Origin: Lachnospiraceae bacterium
Lineage (GTDB): Bacteria; Bacillota; Clostridia; Lachnospirales; Lachnospiraceae
Assembly (NCBI GenBank): GCA_030524705.1
Contig: JAUNGD010000002.1
Span: forward strand, 82,366-146,365
Reading direction: 5' to 3'
Length of the DNA stretch: 64,000 nucleotides
The translations under genes were made by a program, and so were the position numbers. Positions within the stretch are counted from its first letter, which is position 1; each line of letters begins with the position of its first letter. Below are positions 51,706 through 59,409 of this stretch, piece by piece. The notes beneath the pieces were generated by a model. The model saw only the letters and a list, made by a program, of their open reading frames with translations, was not told where the DNA came from and made no database searches.

Positions 51706-52584
51706 ATGAAAATTACTGAAGCATTTGAACGTGGTGAATTTGTAGTTACTGCGGAAGTAGGTCCGCCAAAAGGATGTCATATTGAACATGTATTGGAAGA
51801 AGCAAAAACTTATCTGAGTGGTATTACAGCAGTTAACGTGACGGACAATCAGTCCTCTGTGATGCGTCTCGGTTCTCTGGCTACCTGCAAGGCCTTGAAG
51901 GACGAGGGACTGACCCCGATCTATCAGCTGACCTGCCGCGACAGAAATCGTATCGCACTGCAGTCCGACCTTCTGAGCGCTGCTATGCTGGGTATCGAAA
52001 ACCTTCTGCTTTTGACAGGAGACCATACAAAGATGGGCGATCATCCGCAGGCAAAGCCAGTTTTTGACCTGGATTCCGTTTCCCTGATCCACACTGTAAA
52101 GCAGCTGGAGTCAGGCGTGGACCTGGGCGGAAACGAGCTGGTAGGCGAGCCGCCTAAGTTTGCAAAGGGCGCTGTTGTATCACCCTGCAGCGATTCCATC
52201 GACGCTCAGCTTGCAAAAATGGAGAGAAAGGTTGCCGCAGGCTGCGAATATTTCCAGACACAGGCAGTTTTCGAGCCGGAGAAATTCATTAAATTCATGG
52301 AAAAGGCAAAACAGTTCGGCAAGCCGGTTCAGGTCGGAATCATTATTCCGAAGTCTGTAGGAATGGTGAAATTCATGAACAACAATGTTGCCGGTGTTCA
52401 CGTTCCAGATGACATGATCGAGGAGCTCAGAGCAGACAAGGAAAAAACGAAAGCAGGTATCACTGGCGTAGAGATCGCTGCACGTATTATCAAAGAGTGC
52501 AGGCCGTATTGCCAGGGCGTACATATCATGGCACTGGGTTGGGAATCCAAGGTGCCGGATCTGCTGAAGCAGGCAGGACTTTAA
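51706..52584 (+). CDS. metF: 5,10-methylenetetrahydrofolate reductase
   Basis: A 292-residue flavin TIM-barrel enzyme that reduces methylene-THF to methyl-THF, feeding methionine synthesis and, in acetogens, the Wood-Ljungdahl methyl branch. Visible features: FVVTAEVGPPKGCH at the N-terminus, AVNVTDNQSSVMRL, YQLTCRDRNRIALQSDLL, LLLTGDHTKMGDHPQAKPV and the FQTQAVFEPEKF strand. It follows metV by 69 bases on the same transcript. Genes for the other methyl-branch enzymes (fhs, fchA, folD) are not in the window. Confidence 0.95.
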   Translation: MKITEAFERGEFVVTAEVGPPKGCHIEHVLEEAKTYLSGITAVNVTDNQSSVMRLGSLATCKALKDEGLTPIYQLTCRDRNRIALQSDLLSAAMLGIENLLLLTGDHTKMGDHPQAKPVFDLDSVSLIHTVKQLESGVDLGGNELVGEPPKFAKGAVVSPCSDSIDAQLAKMERKVAAGCEYFQTQAVFEPEKFIKFMEKAKQFGKPVQVGIIIPKSVGMVKFMNNNVAGVHVPDDMIEELRADKEKTKAGITGVEIAARIIKECRPYCQGVHIMALGWESKVPDLLKQAGL

Positions 52585-52594
52585 TGACAACAAG

Positions 52595-52630
52595 TGGCCG
52601 AAAGCTTTTATCAGGCTTTCGGTCATTTTT
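52595..52630 (+). terminator. Intrinsic terminator of the MTHFR operon
   Basis: TGGCCGAAAGC (52595-52605) pairs with GCTTTCGGTCA (52615-52625), with one G-T pair, followed by five T. Confidence 0.85.
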
Positions 52631-52670
52631 GTAGTATGATTCAAAATGCGCTGGAAAGGAGACGGAGGGA

Positions 52671-53291
52671 ATGCCGGAGGAACAAAGTACATTAGACAGG
52701 ATCCTGTGCTCCGCAAAACAGGAATTTATGGAAAAGGGCTTTTTGAATGCCTCTCTTCGCAGTATTGTCAAGAATGCCGGGGTCACGACCGGGGCTTTTT
52801 ACCGCTATTACGACAGCAAGGAAGCATTATTTGCCGCGCTGGTGGATGAGCCTGCGAGGTATGTCCTTGACCTGTTTAATCATACGGTTGATGATTTTGA
52901 AAAGCTTCCCGGAGAGGTACAGACGAAGAGGATGACTGAAATTTCCGGCAACTGCATGAATCAGATGCTGGATTACGTGTACGATCATTTTGACGCCTTC
53001 AAGCTGCTGATACAGCGGGCAGAGGGCACTTCCTATGCAGATTTCATTCATCAACTGGTGGTCCGGGAGGTGGATTCAACCTACGTGTACATGCGCACTC
53101 TGGAAGACATGGGATATGAGGTGGCGCCGCTGAATAAAAATCTGATCCACATTATTGCCAGCGGTCTGTTTACGGCCATTTTCGAAGCGGTGGTTCACGA
53201 TATGCCGAAGGAGGAGGCCAAGGAGTATCTCTCTCAGCTTCAGCGGTTTAACTCGGCGGGCTGGTCGGAGCTGCTGAACGTCCGGTTCTGA
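52671..53291 (+). CDS. TetR family regulator, copy 2
   Basis: A 206-residue paralog of the regulator at 43312-43938. The DNA-binding part (residues 1-60) is almost identical, with NASLRSIVKNAGVTTGAFYR shared exactly. Differences cluster in the middle of the ligand domain (about 60-100), so the two probably bind the same DNA site but may sense different ligands. Start with GGAGACGGAGGG upstream. It is not next to any transporter; its end overlaps the convergent AraC gene by 52 bases. Recent duplication is the simplest explanation. Confidence 0.9.
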   Translation: MPEEQSTLDRILCSAKQEFMEKGFLNASLRSIVKNAGVTTGAFYRYYDSKEALFAALVDEPARYVLDLFNHTVDDFEKLPGEVQTKRMTEISGNCMNQMLDYVYDHFDAFKLLIQRAEGTSYADFIHQLVVREVDSTYVYMRTLEDMGYEVAPLNKNLIHIIASGLFTAIFEAVVHDMPKEEAKEYLSQLQRFNSAGWSELLNVRF

Positions 53292-54082
53292 TTGCGGTAG
53301 TCCCTGGGGGATATATGAAAGCGTTCTTTAAATACCCGGTTAAATGTACGCTGGCTTTCAAAACCGGCGTTTAAAGCTACGTCGGTAATGGAACGATTCG
53401 TATGAATGAGCATGGTGCAGGCACAGTTCAGGCGCAGGTCATTGAGATACTGGTTGAAATTCATGTGGAAGGTGCCGGAAAACACTCTGGATAAAACGTA
53501 GGGGCTTACTCCCAGATCCCTTGCCATGGAGGTAAGCGTCACCTCTTCGGTGAAATTCCGGGCCAGATAAGAAACTGCCTGGTAGACAAGATCGTTGCTG
53601 TCTATCATGCCCTTTTCAATCAGGTTATAATGCGGAAGACATCTTGCAAGGATGATCTGGACAAATGCAGGCTGAAGGATGGAGCCATATTTTTCAGGCT
53701 CTTTTTTTGATTCACTGGTCAGTAGCCGATTCAGAATATAAATGACGTCAGGATGCAGATTTTTGCGTGGAATAACCGGATTTTCCGGGCAGAATTTTTG
53801 CAGAGATTCCGCAAAGCTTCCGCTGAGCAATGGAGAAGCGAACAGATAGGTGGAGGTACAGTCCACCGGATCAAAAACCTGATAATGGTGAATGACGTCA
53901 GGGAAAACGATGGCAAAATCTCCCTGCTCCATATGATAGAATTCCTGTCCGATCCCCAGCTCCAGAGATCCCCGGGTGATATAGACGCACTCCATGGAGC
54001 TGTGGATGTGAGGAGGAAAATGGCCAGATTTTTTGTTGGCTATTTCCAGATTTTTCTCATGATAGTTGTAAATTGGACGCAT
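53240..54082 (-). CDS. AraC family transcriptional regulator
   Basis: A 280-residue regulator with an N-terminal cupin sensor (about residues 10-90; HFPPHIHSSMECVYITRGSL, then YHMEQGDFAIVFPDVIHHY) and a C-terminal double helix-turn-helix (about 175-270; LARDLGVSPYVLSRVF-like, IHTNRSITDVALNAGF). The layout is that of sugar- or metabolite-responsive activators. Its 3' end overlaps the second TetR gene tail to tail by 52 bases. It is divergent from the 23-codon frame at 54201 and the HMA-cupredoxin gene, which are the nearest candidate targets. Confidence 0.9.
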   Translation of the reverse strand: MRPIYNYHEKNLEIANKKSGHFPPHIHSSMECVYITRGSLELGIGQEFYHMEQGDFAIVFPDVIHHYQVFDPVDCTSTYLFASPLLSGSFAESLQKFCPENPVIPRKNLHPDVIYILNRLLTSESKKEPEKYGSILQPAFVQIILARCLPHYNLIEKGMIDSNDLVYQAVSYLARNFTEEVTLTSMARDLGVSPYVLSRVFSGTFHMNFNQYLNDLRLNCACTMLIHTNRSITDVALNAGFESQRTFNRVFKERFHISPRDYRNQNRTFSSSDQPAELNR

Positions 54083-54200
54083 AGGTATTTTTCTCCTGCA
54101 AGATTTGGCTACTTTTTAATGTGATTTGACATGTATTATAAATGAGTCTGCGCTATAATGCAATCATCCTAAGAAAATAAAATTGCAGGAGGAAAAAGAC

Positions 54201-54272
54201 ATGGTAAAAAAGATTAAAGCATATTTGGAAACAGTAGTAGAATTTTATGGTAACTGTTATCTCTACCGTTAA
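54201..54272 (+). CDS. Putative 23-residue small protein
   Basis: A 24-codon frame (with stop) with an excellent ribosome site (AGGAGG eleven bases before the ATG). The product starts MVKKIKAYLE and ends GNCYLYR: basic at the front, amphipathic in the middle, one Cys near the end. TATAAT at 54154-54159 could be its -10 (its -35 is weak). A T7 terminator follows at 54328-54368, giving a complete small transcription unit. It is divergent from the AraC gene. No homolog is recognised; a signal peptide, regulator or small membrane-associated protein are all possible. Confidence 0.5.
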   Translation: MVKKIKAYLETVVEFYGNCYLYR

Positions 54273-54327
54273 GAAGCGGGAGAAATACAAATGAAAAACG
54301 GTGAAATAATCTATAAGCGAAAAAGGC

Positions 54328-54368
54328 AGCAGGGAAATGGATTCGACCAAGTACCCACTGCTTTTTTT
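54328..54368 (+). terminator. Intrinsic terminator after the small ORF
   Basis: AGCAG-GG (54328-54334) pairs with CCC-A-CTGCT (54354-54362), followed by seven T. Confidence 0.7.
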
Positions 54369-54448
54369 GTGCTCTGTTTGCATATCTTCATAAAAATCAC
54401 AAATCTTTCTGATAAAATCAGCGCAGCAGAAAGAGGAGGTATGTGTAA

Positions 54449-56440
54449 ATGGGCGTCATCAGGAAAAAGCTTCGTATCGGTGGGATGACATGTATAAATT
54501 GTCAGAATAAGATTGAACATAAGCTGAAAAATACCGCCGGTATTCAGAGCGCTTCGGTCAGTTATAATACGGGTTTTGCGGATATTTCTTTTGATTCTGA
54601 TGTCATTGCGCTGGAAGACATCAAAAAGCTGATTGAAAATCTGGGCTACAAAGTGCTTCAGGAGGAGAAAACACCGGAGACAGATTTGGGGCGGATCGTT
54701 GGCCTGTCAGTGGTCATTGTCGCATTGTATGTGGTGCTTCAGCAGTATGGGGTTTTGAATTTACTGGTACCGGGGCAGCTGGCAGATACCAAAATGGGAT
54801 ATGGGATGCTGTTTGTTGTGGGACTGATCACATCGGTACACTGTATTGCCATGTGCGGCGGGATCAATCTTTCACAGTGTATCCCCCGGGAAACAAACGG
54901 AGAGAACAGAGGCGGAAAGCTGGCAGCGTTTCGTCCGGCCTTTCAATACAATCTTGGCCGGGTAATTTCTTATACGGTGATCGGATTTTTCCTGGGGCTG
55001 CTGGGGAGGATGATCGGCGGTGACTCTGGGACAGGGCTTCCGATCCTGTATCAGGGTATCCTGAAGATTATTGCCGGAATATTTATGGTGATTATGGGCA
55101 TCAATATGCTGGGAATTTTCCCATGGCTGCGGCGTTTCAATCTGCGGATGCCTAAATTTCTGGCGGTAAGGATCGGCAGAAAAAGGGCGGCAAGCAGTAT
55201 GCCTTTGATTGTCGGGCTTCTAAATGGGCTGATGCCCTGCGGTCCGCTGCAGTCCATGCAGATCGTGGCCCTGGCTTCCGGGAGTCCCTTCGCAGGAGCG
55301 CTTTCCATGCTCCTGTTCAGTCTCGGTACGGTGCCCCTGATGCTGGGCCTGGGTTCTCTGGTAGCCGCTTTAGGCAGGAAATTTTCACAGGCGGTCATGA
55401 ACATCGGCGCGGTTCTGGTGGTGGTTCTCGGCCTTGCAATGCTGTCTCAGGGCGGCAGCCTGTCGGGGCTTCTTCTCCCGGATCGGCTTTTGTCTCTTAT
55501 CATCCTGCTCTGTGTTCTGGGTGTGATCGCCAGTATTCCGTTTCGGAAAAGGGTGTACCGGCTGGCCAGTATTGCCGGCGTGGTGGCTGTACTGGTTTGC
55601 AGCGGGGGTATCTCAGGCCGTTTGAATGAGACCGCAGGACAAAGGGAGCCTGACGCAGCGTCCGAAAAAGCTGAGATTACAGATGGAGTGCAGGAGGTTC
55701 GCAGTACGCTGGCTCCCGGCAGGTACCCGAACATTACGGTGCAGGCCGGAGTTCCGGTAAAATGGGTGATCGACGCGCCTGCCGGTACAATCAACGGCTG
55801 CAATTATAAAATGCTGATGCGGGAATACGGTATCGAGCATACGTTTACCGAGGGAGAGAACGTGATTGAGTTTACGCCAGAGGCCTCCGGCACGGTGCAA
55901 TATACCTGCTGGATGGGCATGATCCGCGGCAATATTTTTGTGACAGACGGGAAGGAAGCGGCGGCAGCATCCGGCGGTCAGCCGGCAGATGTCCCGGTAC
56001 CCTCCGGTTATCAGATCCCCTCAGACGAATTGGCTGTAGCGCAGCCTGCAAAGGACGAGAACGGTCAGGCGGTCCAGACGGTCAGTGTGGAACTGACGGA
56101 GGACGGTTTTTATCCGGCGGTGATTGTAGCAGAGCCGAATCTGCCGGTGATCTGGAATATCAACAATACATTAGCTGATGCAGAAAGAGGAACCGAGTTC
56201 CTGGTTCCGGTCTATTCCACAAAGCTGGTTTTGGGCCAGGGAGAAAATAGTCTCTATCTTTATCCGCAGGAAAGCTTTGAGGTATCCACAGGGGATCATA
56301 AATTTTATGCGTACGTGAAGGTTGTGGATGATATTGATACGATGGATGAGAAGGCCATCCGGCAGGAGGTGGATGGCCTGGAGACGCTGATTTACCCGGA
56401 TGCTGTGTTTGAGAGCTCTGGAATGAGCTGCTGCAGTTAA
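54449..56440 (+). CDS. HMA / DsbD-like membrane / cupredoxin fusion, probable copper handling protein
   Basis: A 663-residue protein in three parts. Residues 5-70 are a heavy-metal-associated domain with the metal pair Cys15/Cys18 in GGMTCINC. Residues about 80-390 are a six-to-eight-helix module of the DsbD_2/SafE type, with TSVHCIAMCGGINL and GLMPCGPLQ, each half holding a Cys. Residues about 410-500 are a cupredoxin-like domain with YTCWMGMIRGN holding Cys and Met ligands. A second cupredoxin-like region covers about 545-625, and the C-terminus is SSGMSCCS. Start at ATG 54449 after AGGAGG. A two-component system follows after 95 bases. Copper trafficking or export is likely; the family is often labelled sulfite exporter. 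Confidence 0.8.
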   Translation: MGVIRKKLRIGGMTCINCQNKIEHKLKNTAGIQSASVSYNTGFADISFDSDVIALEDIKKLIENLGYKVLQEEKTPETDLGRIVGLSVVIVALYVVLQQYGVLNLLVPGQLADTKMGYGMLFVVGLITSVHCIAMCGGINLSQCIPRETNGENRGGKLAAFRPAFQYNLGRVISYTVIGFFLGLLGRMIGGDSGTGLPILYQGILKIIAGIFMVIMGINMLGIFPWLRRFNLRMPKFLAVRIGRKRAASSMPLIVGLLNGLMPCGPLQSMQIVALASGSPFAGALSMLLFSLGTVPLMLGLGSLVAALGRKFSQAVMNIGAVLVVVLGLAMLSQGGSLSGLLLPDRLLSLIILLCVLGVIASIPFRKRVYRLASIAGVVAVLVCSGGISGRLNETAGQREPDAASEKAEITDGVQEVRSTLAPGRYPNITVQAGVPVKWVIDAPAGTINGCNYKMLMREYGIEHTFTEGENVIEFTPEASGTVQYTCWMGMIRGNIFVTDGKEAAAASGGQPADVPVPSGYQIPSDELAVAQPAKDENGQAVQTVSVELTEDGFYPAVIVAEPNLPVIWNINNTLADAERGTEFLVPVYSTKLVLGQGENSLYLYPQESFEVSTGDHKFYAYVKVVDDIDTMDEKAIRQEVDGLETLIYPDAVFESSGMSCCS

Positions 56441-56471
56441 GGTAAAAAAAGGAGAATTCCCGCCGCATTTC

Positions 56472-56480
56472 TGGTATAAT
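56472..56480 (+). promoter_or_regulatory. Extended -10 promoter of the first two-component system
   Basis: TGGTATAAT is an extended -10 with a consensus hexamer; no good -35. Confidence 0.5.
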
Positions 56481-56535
56481 CATAACGGTAAAACAGATGT
56501 ACCGGAGAGATGTACCTGAGAAAGGAGAAGCCAAT

Positions 56536-57255
56536 ATGAGAGAATCCGATTTGACAGGACTAAAAAATATATTTGTGGTAGATGATGAATGGATGATCCG
56601 GGAGGCGGTGTCCTCCTATCTGGAAAAGCAGGGATACCGGGTTTTTGCGGCGGAGAGCGGCGGGGAGGCGCTGCAGATTCTGGAGAAACAGACGATTTCC
56701 TTTGTGATCCTTGATCTGATGCTCCCGGATATGTCCGGCGAGGAAATCTGCGCCCTGATCCGCAGGCGATCCCGGGTGCCGGTCATTATGCTGACGGCGA
56801 AAACGATGGAAAGCGATATGGTGAACGGGCTGGAGCTCGGCGCAGACGATTATATCACGAAGCCCTTCAGCCTCAAAAATTTATACGCCAGGATGCAGGC
56901 CGTCCTCAGGCGGTCTTCCGGGGATCTGAAGCCCCTGGCTGCGAAATTTTCATGGAACAACGGGGATCTTGTCATTGATTGTGAGCGCCGGGAGGTGCAT
57001 AAGCGGGCGGAGCGGATAGCGGTGACGCCCATTGAATGGAAAATACTGTCTGCGTTTATAAAGTATCCGCAGAAGGTATTTACAAGAGACGATCTGCTGG
57101 CGGTGGCCTTTGACCTGGACTTTGACGGCTATGACCGGGTCATAGACACTCACATAAAAAATCTGCGGAAAAAGATTGAGGATGACCCCAAAAGGCCGGT
57201 TTATATCCGTACCGTTCACGGGCTGGGCTATAAATTCGAGGGGGATGCGTCATGA
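56536..57255 (+). CDS. OmpR/PhoB family response regulator
   Basis: A 239-residue regulator: receiver domain (about residues 10-125) with acidic pocket VVDDEW, phospho-acceptor Asp in VILDLMLPDMSG, Thr in MLTAKT and Lys in ITKPFS; then a winged-helix DNA-binding domain (about 145-237; RTVHGLGYKFEG). The start at 56536 has AAAGGAG upstream. It overlaps the kinase gene by four bases (ATGA). The neighbouring HMA-cupredoxin gene is the most likely local target. Confidence 0.93.
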   Translation: MRESDLTGLKNIFVVDDEWMIREAVSSYLEKQGYRVFAAESGGEALQILEKQTISFVILDLMLPDMSGEEICALIRRRSRVPVIMLTAKTMESDMVNGLELGADDYITKPFSLKNLYARMQAVLRRSSGDLKPLAAKFSWNNGDLVIDCERREVHKRAERIAVTPIEWKILSAFIKYPQKVFTRDDLLAVAFDLDFDGYDRVIDTHIKNLRKKIEDDPKRPVYIRTVHGLGYKFEGDAS

Positions 57256-58643
57256 AGAGGAAACTCAGTACACAGCTGTCGGCGGGCTTTGCCTGTATCG
57301 TCCTGATTGCCATATCTCTGATCAGTCTCACCGCCAACATTTTAATCAAGCAGCAGTTTGAAAAATATGTGGCAGAGCAGCAGAAAAGCTTCTCGGAGAA
57401 AATGGCGGACGGTCTGTCCACACAATATAATCAAGCTGCCGGAGAATGGAATAAGGACTACATTCACGGCTTTGGCATGTATGCACTGCAGGATGGCTAT
57501 ATCATCAGGCTGTATGATGCAGACGGAACGGTTGTCTGGGATGCGGAAAATCATGATATGACCTTATGCCATCAGGTCATGCAGGAGATCAGCCTCCGCA
57601 TGCAGGAGAGCCGTCCCGAGCTGGAGGGTGATTTTGTGACCCGCCGATATGATCTGAAGCAGCAGGGCGGTACCGTCGGTTATTTGGAGGTAAGCTATTA
57701 CAGTCCCTATTACTTCAACGAAAATGATTTCCGTTTTCTGGATTCTCTGAATCGGATTCTTTTTGCTGTGGGTATTCTGTCCCTTGCCGGGGCCGTCATT
57801 GCAGGGGTTCTCCTGGCCAGACGGCTGTCTGCGCCCATCGCCAGGACAACGGAGATCACAAGAGAGATCTCTGAGGGAAATTATGCGATCCGGTTTGAGT
57901 CGGATGTACGGATCCAAGAGCTGTCAGAGTTGAGCGAGGCCGTGAACCATATGGCCGAAGGTCTGGAGGCCCAGGAGACCATACGCAGGCGGCTGACCTC
58001 GGATGTGGCCCACGAGCTGCGGACCCCGGTGGCAAATGTAGCCTCCAATCTGGAAGCAATCATTGAAGGCGTCTGGGAGCCGACGCCGGAACGGCTGCAA
58101 AGCTGCTATGATGAGCTGGGGCGGATTTCCGGTATCATTTCAGATCTGGAAAAGCTGCGCCAGGTCGAGGATGAAAATATGACCCTGAAAAAAGAGCCGG
58201 TAGATTTGCTGGAGCTGTCCCAGGCAGTGCAGACGGCCTTTGAGCCGGAGCTGGAGAAAAAGCGGCTCACCTGCTGCGTGCAGGGAGATCCGGCCGTGGT
58301 ACTGGGAGATCAGAAACGGCTGCATCAGGTGATCTATAATCTTGTATCCAATGCGGTGAAATATTCGACGGAGGGCGGGAGCATTCAAATTCACGTCTGC
58401 GACGGGACAGAAACGGCGGTTCTGACGGTGGAGGATCATGGAATCGGTATTCCGAAGGAGGAGCTGGGCCTGATCTTTGAACGCTTTTACCGGACAGACC
58501 GTTCCCGCAGCCGAAGGACGGGTGGAGCGGGCATCGGATTGTCCATTGTAAGGGCCATTGTTCAGGCTCATGGAGGGAGAATCACAGCCGAGAGCAGGGA
58601 AGGAGAGGGAAGCAGGTTTACGGTCACGCTAAAGAAATATTAA
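57252..58643 (+). CDS. Sensor histidine kinase
   Basis: A 463-residue kinase: membrane helix near residues 10-32, extracytoplasmic sensor (about 33-165), second helix (about 170-192), HAMP (about 193-245), HisKA with the phospho-His in AHELRTPVANV near 254, and an ATPase domain with NLVSNAVKYS, DHGIGIPKEE and GGAGIGLSIVR. It partners the upstream response regulator. The sensor part has no recognised fold and no obvious Cys/His/Met cluster for metal binding. Confidence 0.93.
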   Translation: MKRKLSTQLSAGFACIVLIAISLISLTANILIKQQFEKYVAEQQKSFSEKMADGLSTQYNQAAGEWNKDYIHGFGMYALQDGYIIRLYDADGTVVWDAENHDMTLCHQVMQEISLRMQESRPELEGDFVTRRYDLKQQGGTVGYLEVSYYSPYYFNENDFRFLDSLNRILFAVGILSLAGAVIAGVLLARRLSAPIARTTEITREISEGNYAIRFESDVRIQELSELSEAVNHMAEGLEAQETIRRRLTSDVAHELRTPVANVASNLEAIIEGVWEPTPERLQSCYDELGRISGIISDLEKLRQVEDENMTLKKEPVDLLELSQAVQTAFEPELEKKRLTCCVQGDPAVVLGDQKRLHQVIYNLVSNAVKYSTEGGSIQIHVCDGTETAVLTVEDHGIGIPKEELGLIFERFYRTDRSRSRRTGGAGIGLSIVRAIVQAHGGRITAESREGEGSRFTVTLKKY

Positions 58644-58713
58644 TAAATTCTTTATAAACGCGCTTCGAAAGTCTGGTAAAATAAATCACCTGATACTGGA
58701 AGGGGATAGAAAA

Positions 58714-59409
58714 ATGCCGGATAAAATACTGATTGTAGATGACGAGAAGGAAATCGCGGATCTCGTTGCGCTTTACCTTGAAAGTGAGAATTTTACTGTA
58801 TTTAAGTTTTACACAGCGGAGGAGGCCCTGCATTGCATCCAGAACGAGACGCTGGATCTGGCGATTCTGGATGTCATGCTCCCGGGCATGAGCGGGCTGC
58901 AGCTCTGCAGAAGGATACGGGAGCAGTTTCATTATCCTGTGATTATGCTGACCGCGAAGGGGGAGGAAATTGACAAGATCACAGGGCTGACCCTGGGAGC
59001 GGATGATTATATGACAAAGCCCTTCCTGCCTCTGGAGCTGATGGCCCGTGTGAAGGCGCAGCTTCGGAGATACAAAACCTACAATGTCGGAGCGGCGCCG
59101 GAGGAGGATGTGATCGTTCATTCCGGTCTGGTTCTGAATATCAGGACGCATGAATGTATGCTAAATGAAAGGCCTTTGCAGCTTACGCCCACCGAGTTTT
59201 CCATTCTCCGTATTTTATGCCAGCAGAAGGGAAAGGTGGTCAGCTCGGAGGAGCTGTTCCATCAAATATGGGGGGACGAGTATTTCAGCAAGAACAACAA
59301 TACAATTACCGTCCATATCCGGCATTTGCGGGAGAAAATGGGAGACTCCTTTGAGTCGCCGAAATACATAAAAACAGTCTGGGGGTGCGGATATAAAATT
59401 GAAGCCTAA
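58714..59409 (+). CDS. VanR-like response regulator
   Basis: A 231-residue OmpR-family regulator: receiver (about residues 3-120) with LIVDDEKEIADLVALYLE, the Asp in ILDVMLPGMSG and Lys in MTKPFLP; winged helix (about 135-230) ending KYIKTVWGCGYKIE. Sequence style and the overlapping VanS-like gene resemble VanR of glycopeptide-resistance systems (VanG/VanM type). No vanH, ligase or vanX gene is present nearby; the next gene is a D,D-carboxypeptidase. The name is by resemblance only. Confidence 0.85.
   Translation: MPDKILIVDDEKEIADLVALYLESENFTVFKFYTAEEALHCIQNETLDLAILDVMLPGMSGLQLCRRIREQFHYPVIMLTAKGEEIDKITGLTLGADDYMTKPFLPLELMARVKAQLRRYKTYNVGAAPEEDVIVHSGLVLNIRTHECMLNERPLQLTPTEFSILRILCQQKGKVVSSEELFHQIWGDEYFSKNNNTITVHIRHLREKMGDSFESPKYIKTVWGCGYKIEA

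Noticed and set aside
54291-54488. A 65-codon plus-strand frame after the 23-codon ORF
   Set aside because: It contains the T7 terminator hairpin and runs into the start of the HMA fusion gene in another frame, so it is unlikely to be translated as such, although a GGGAG site precedes it.
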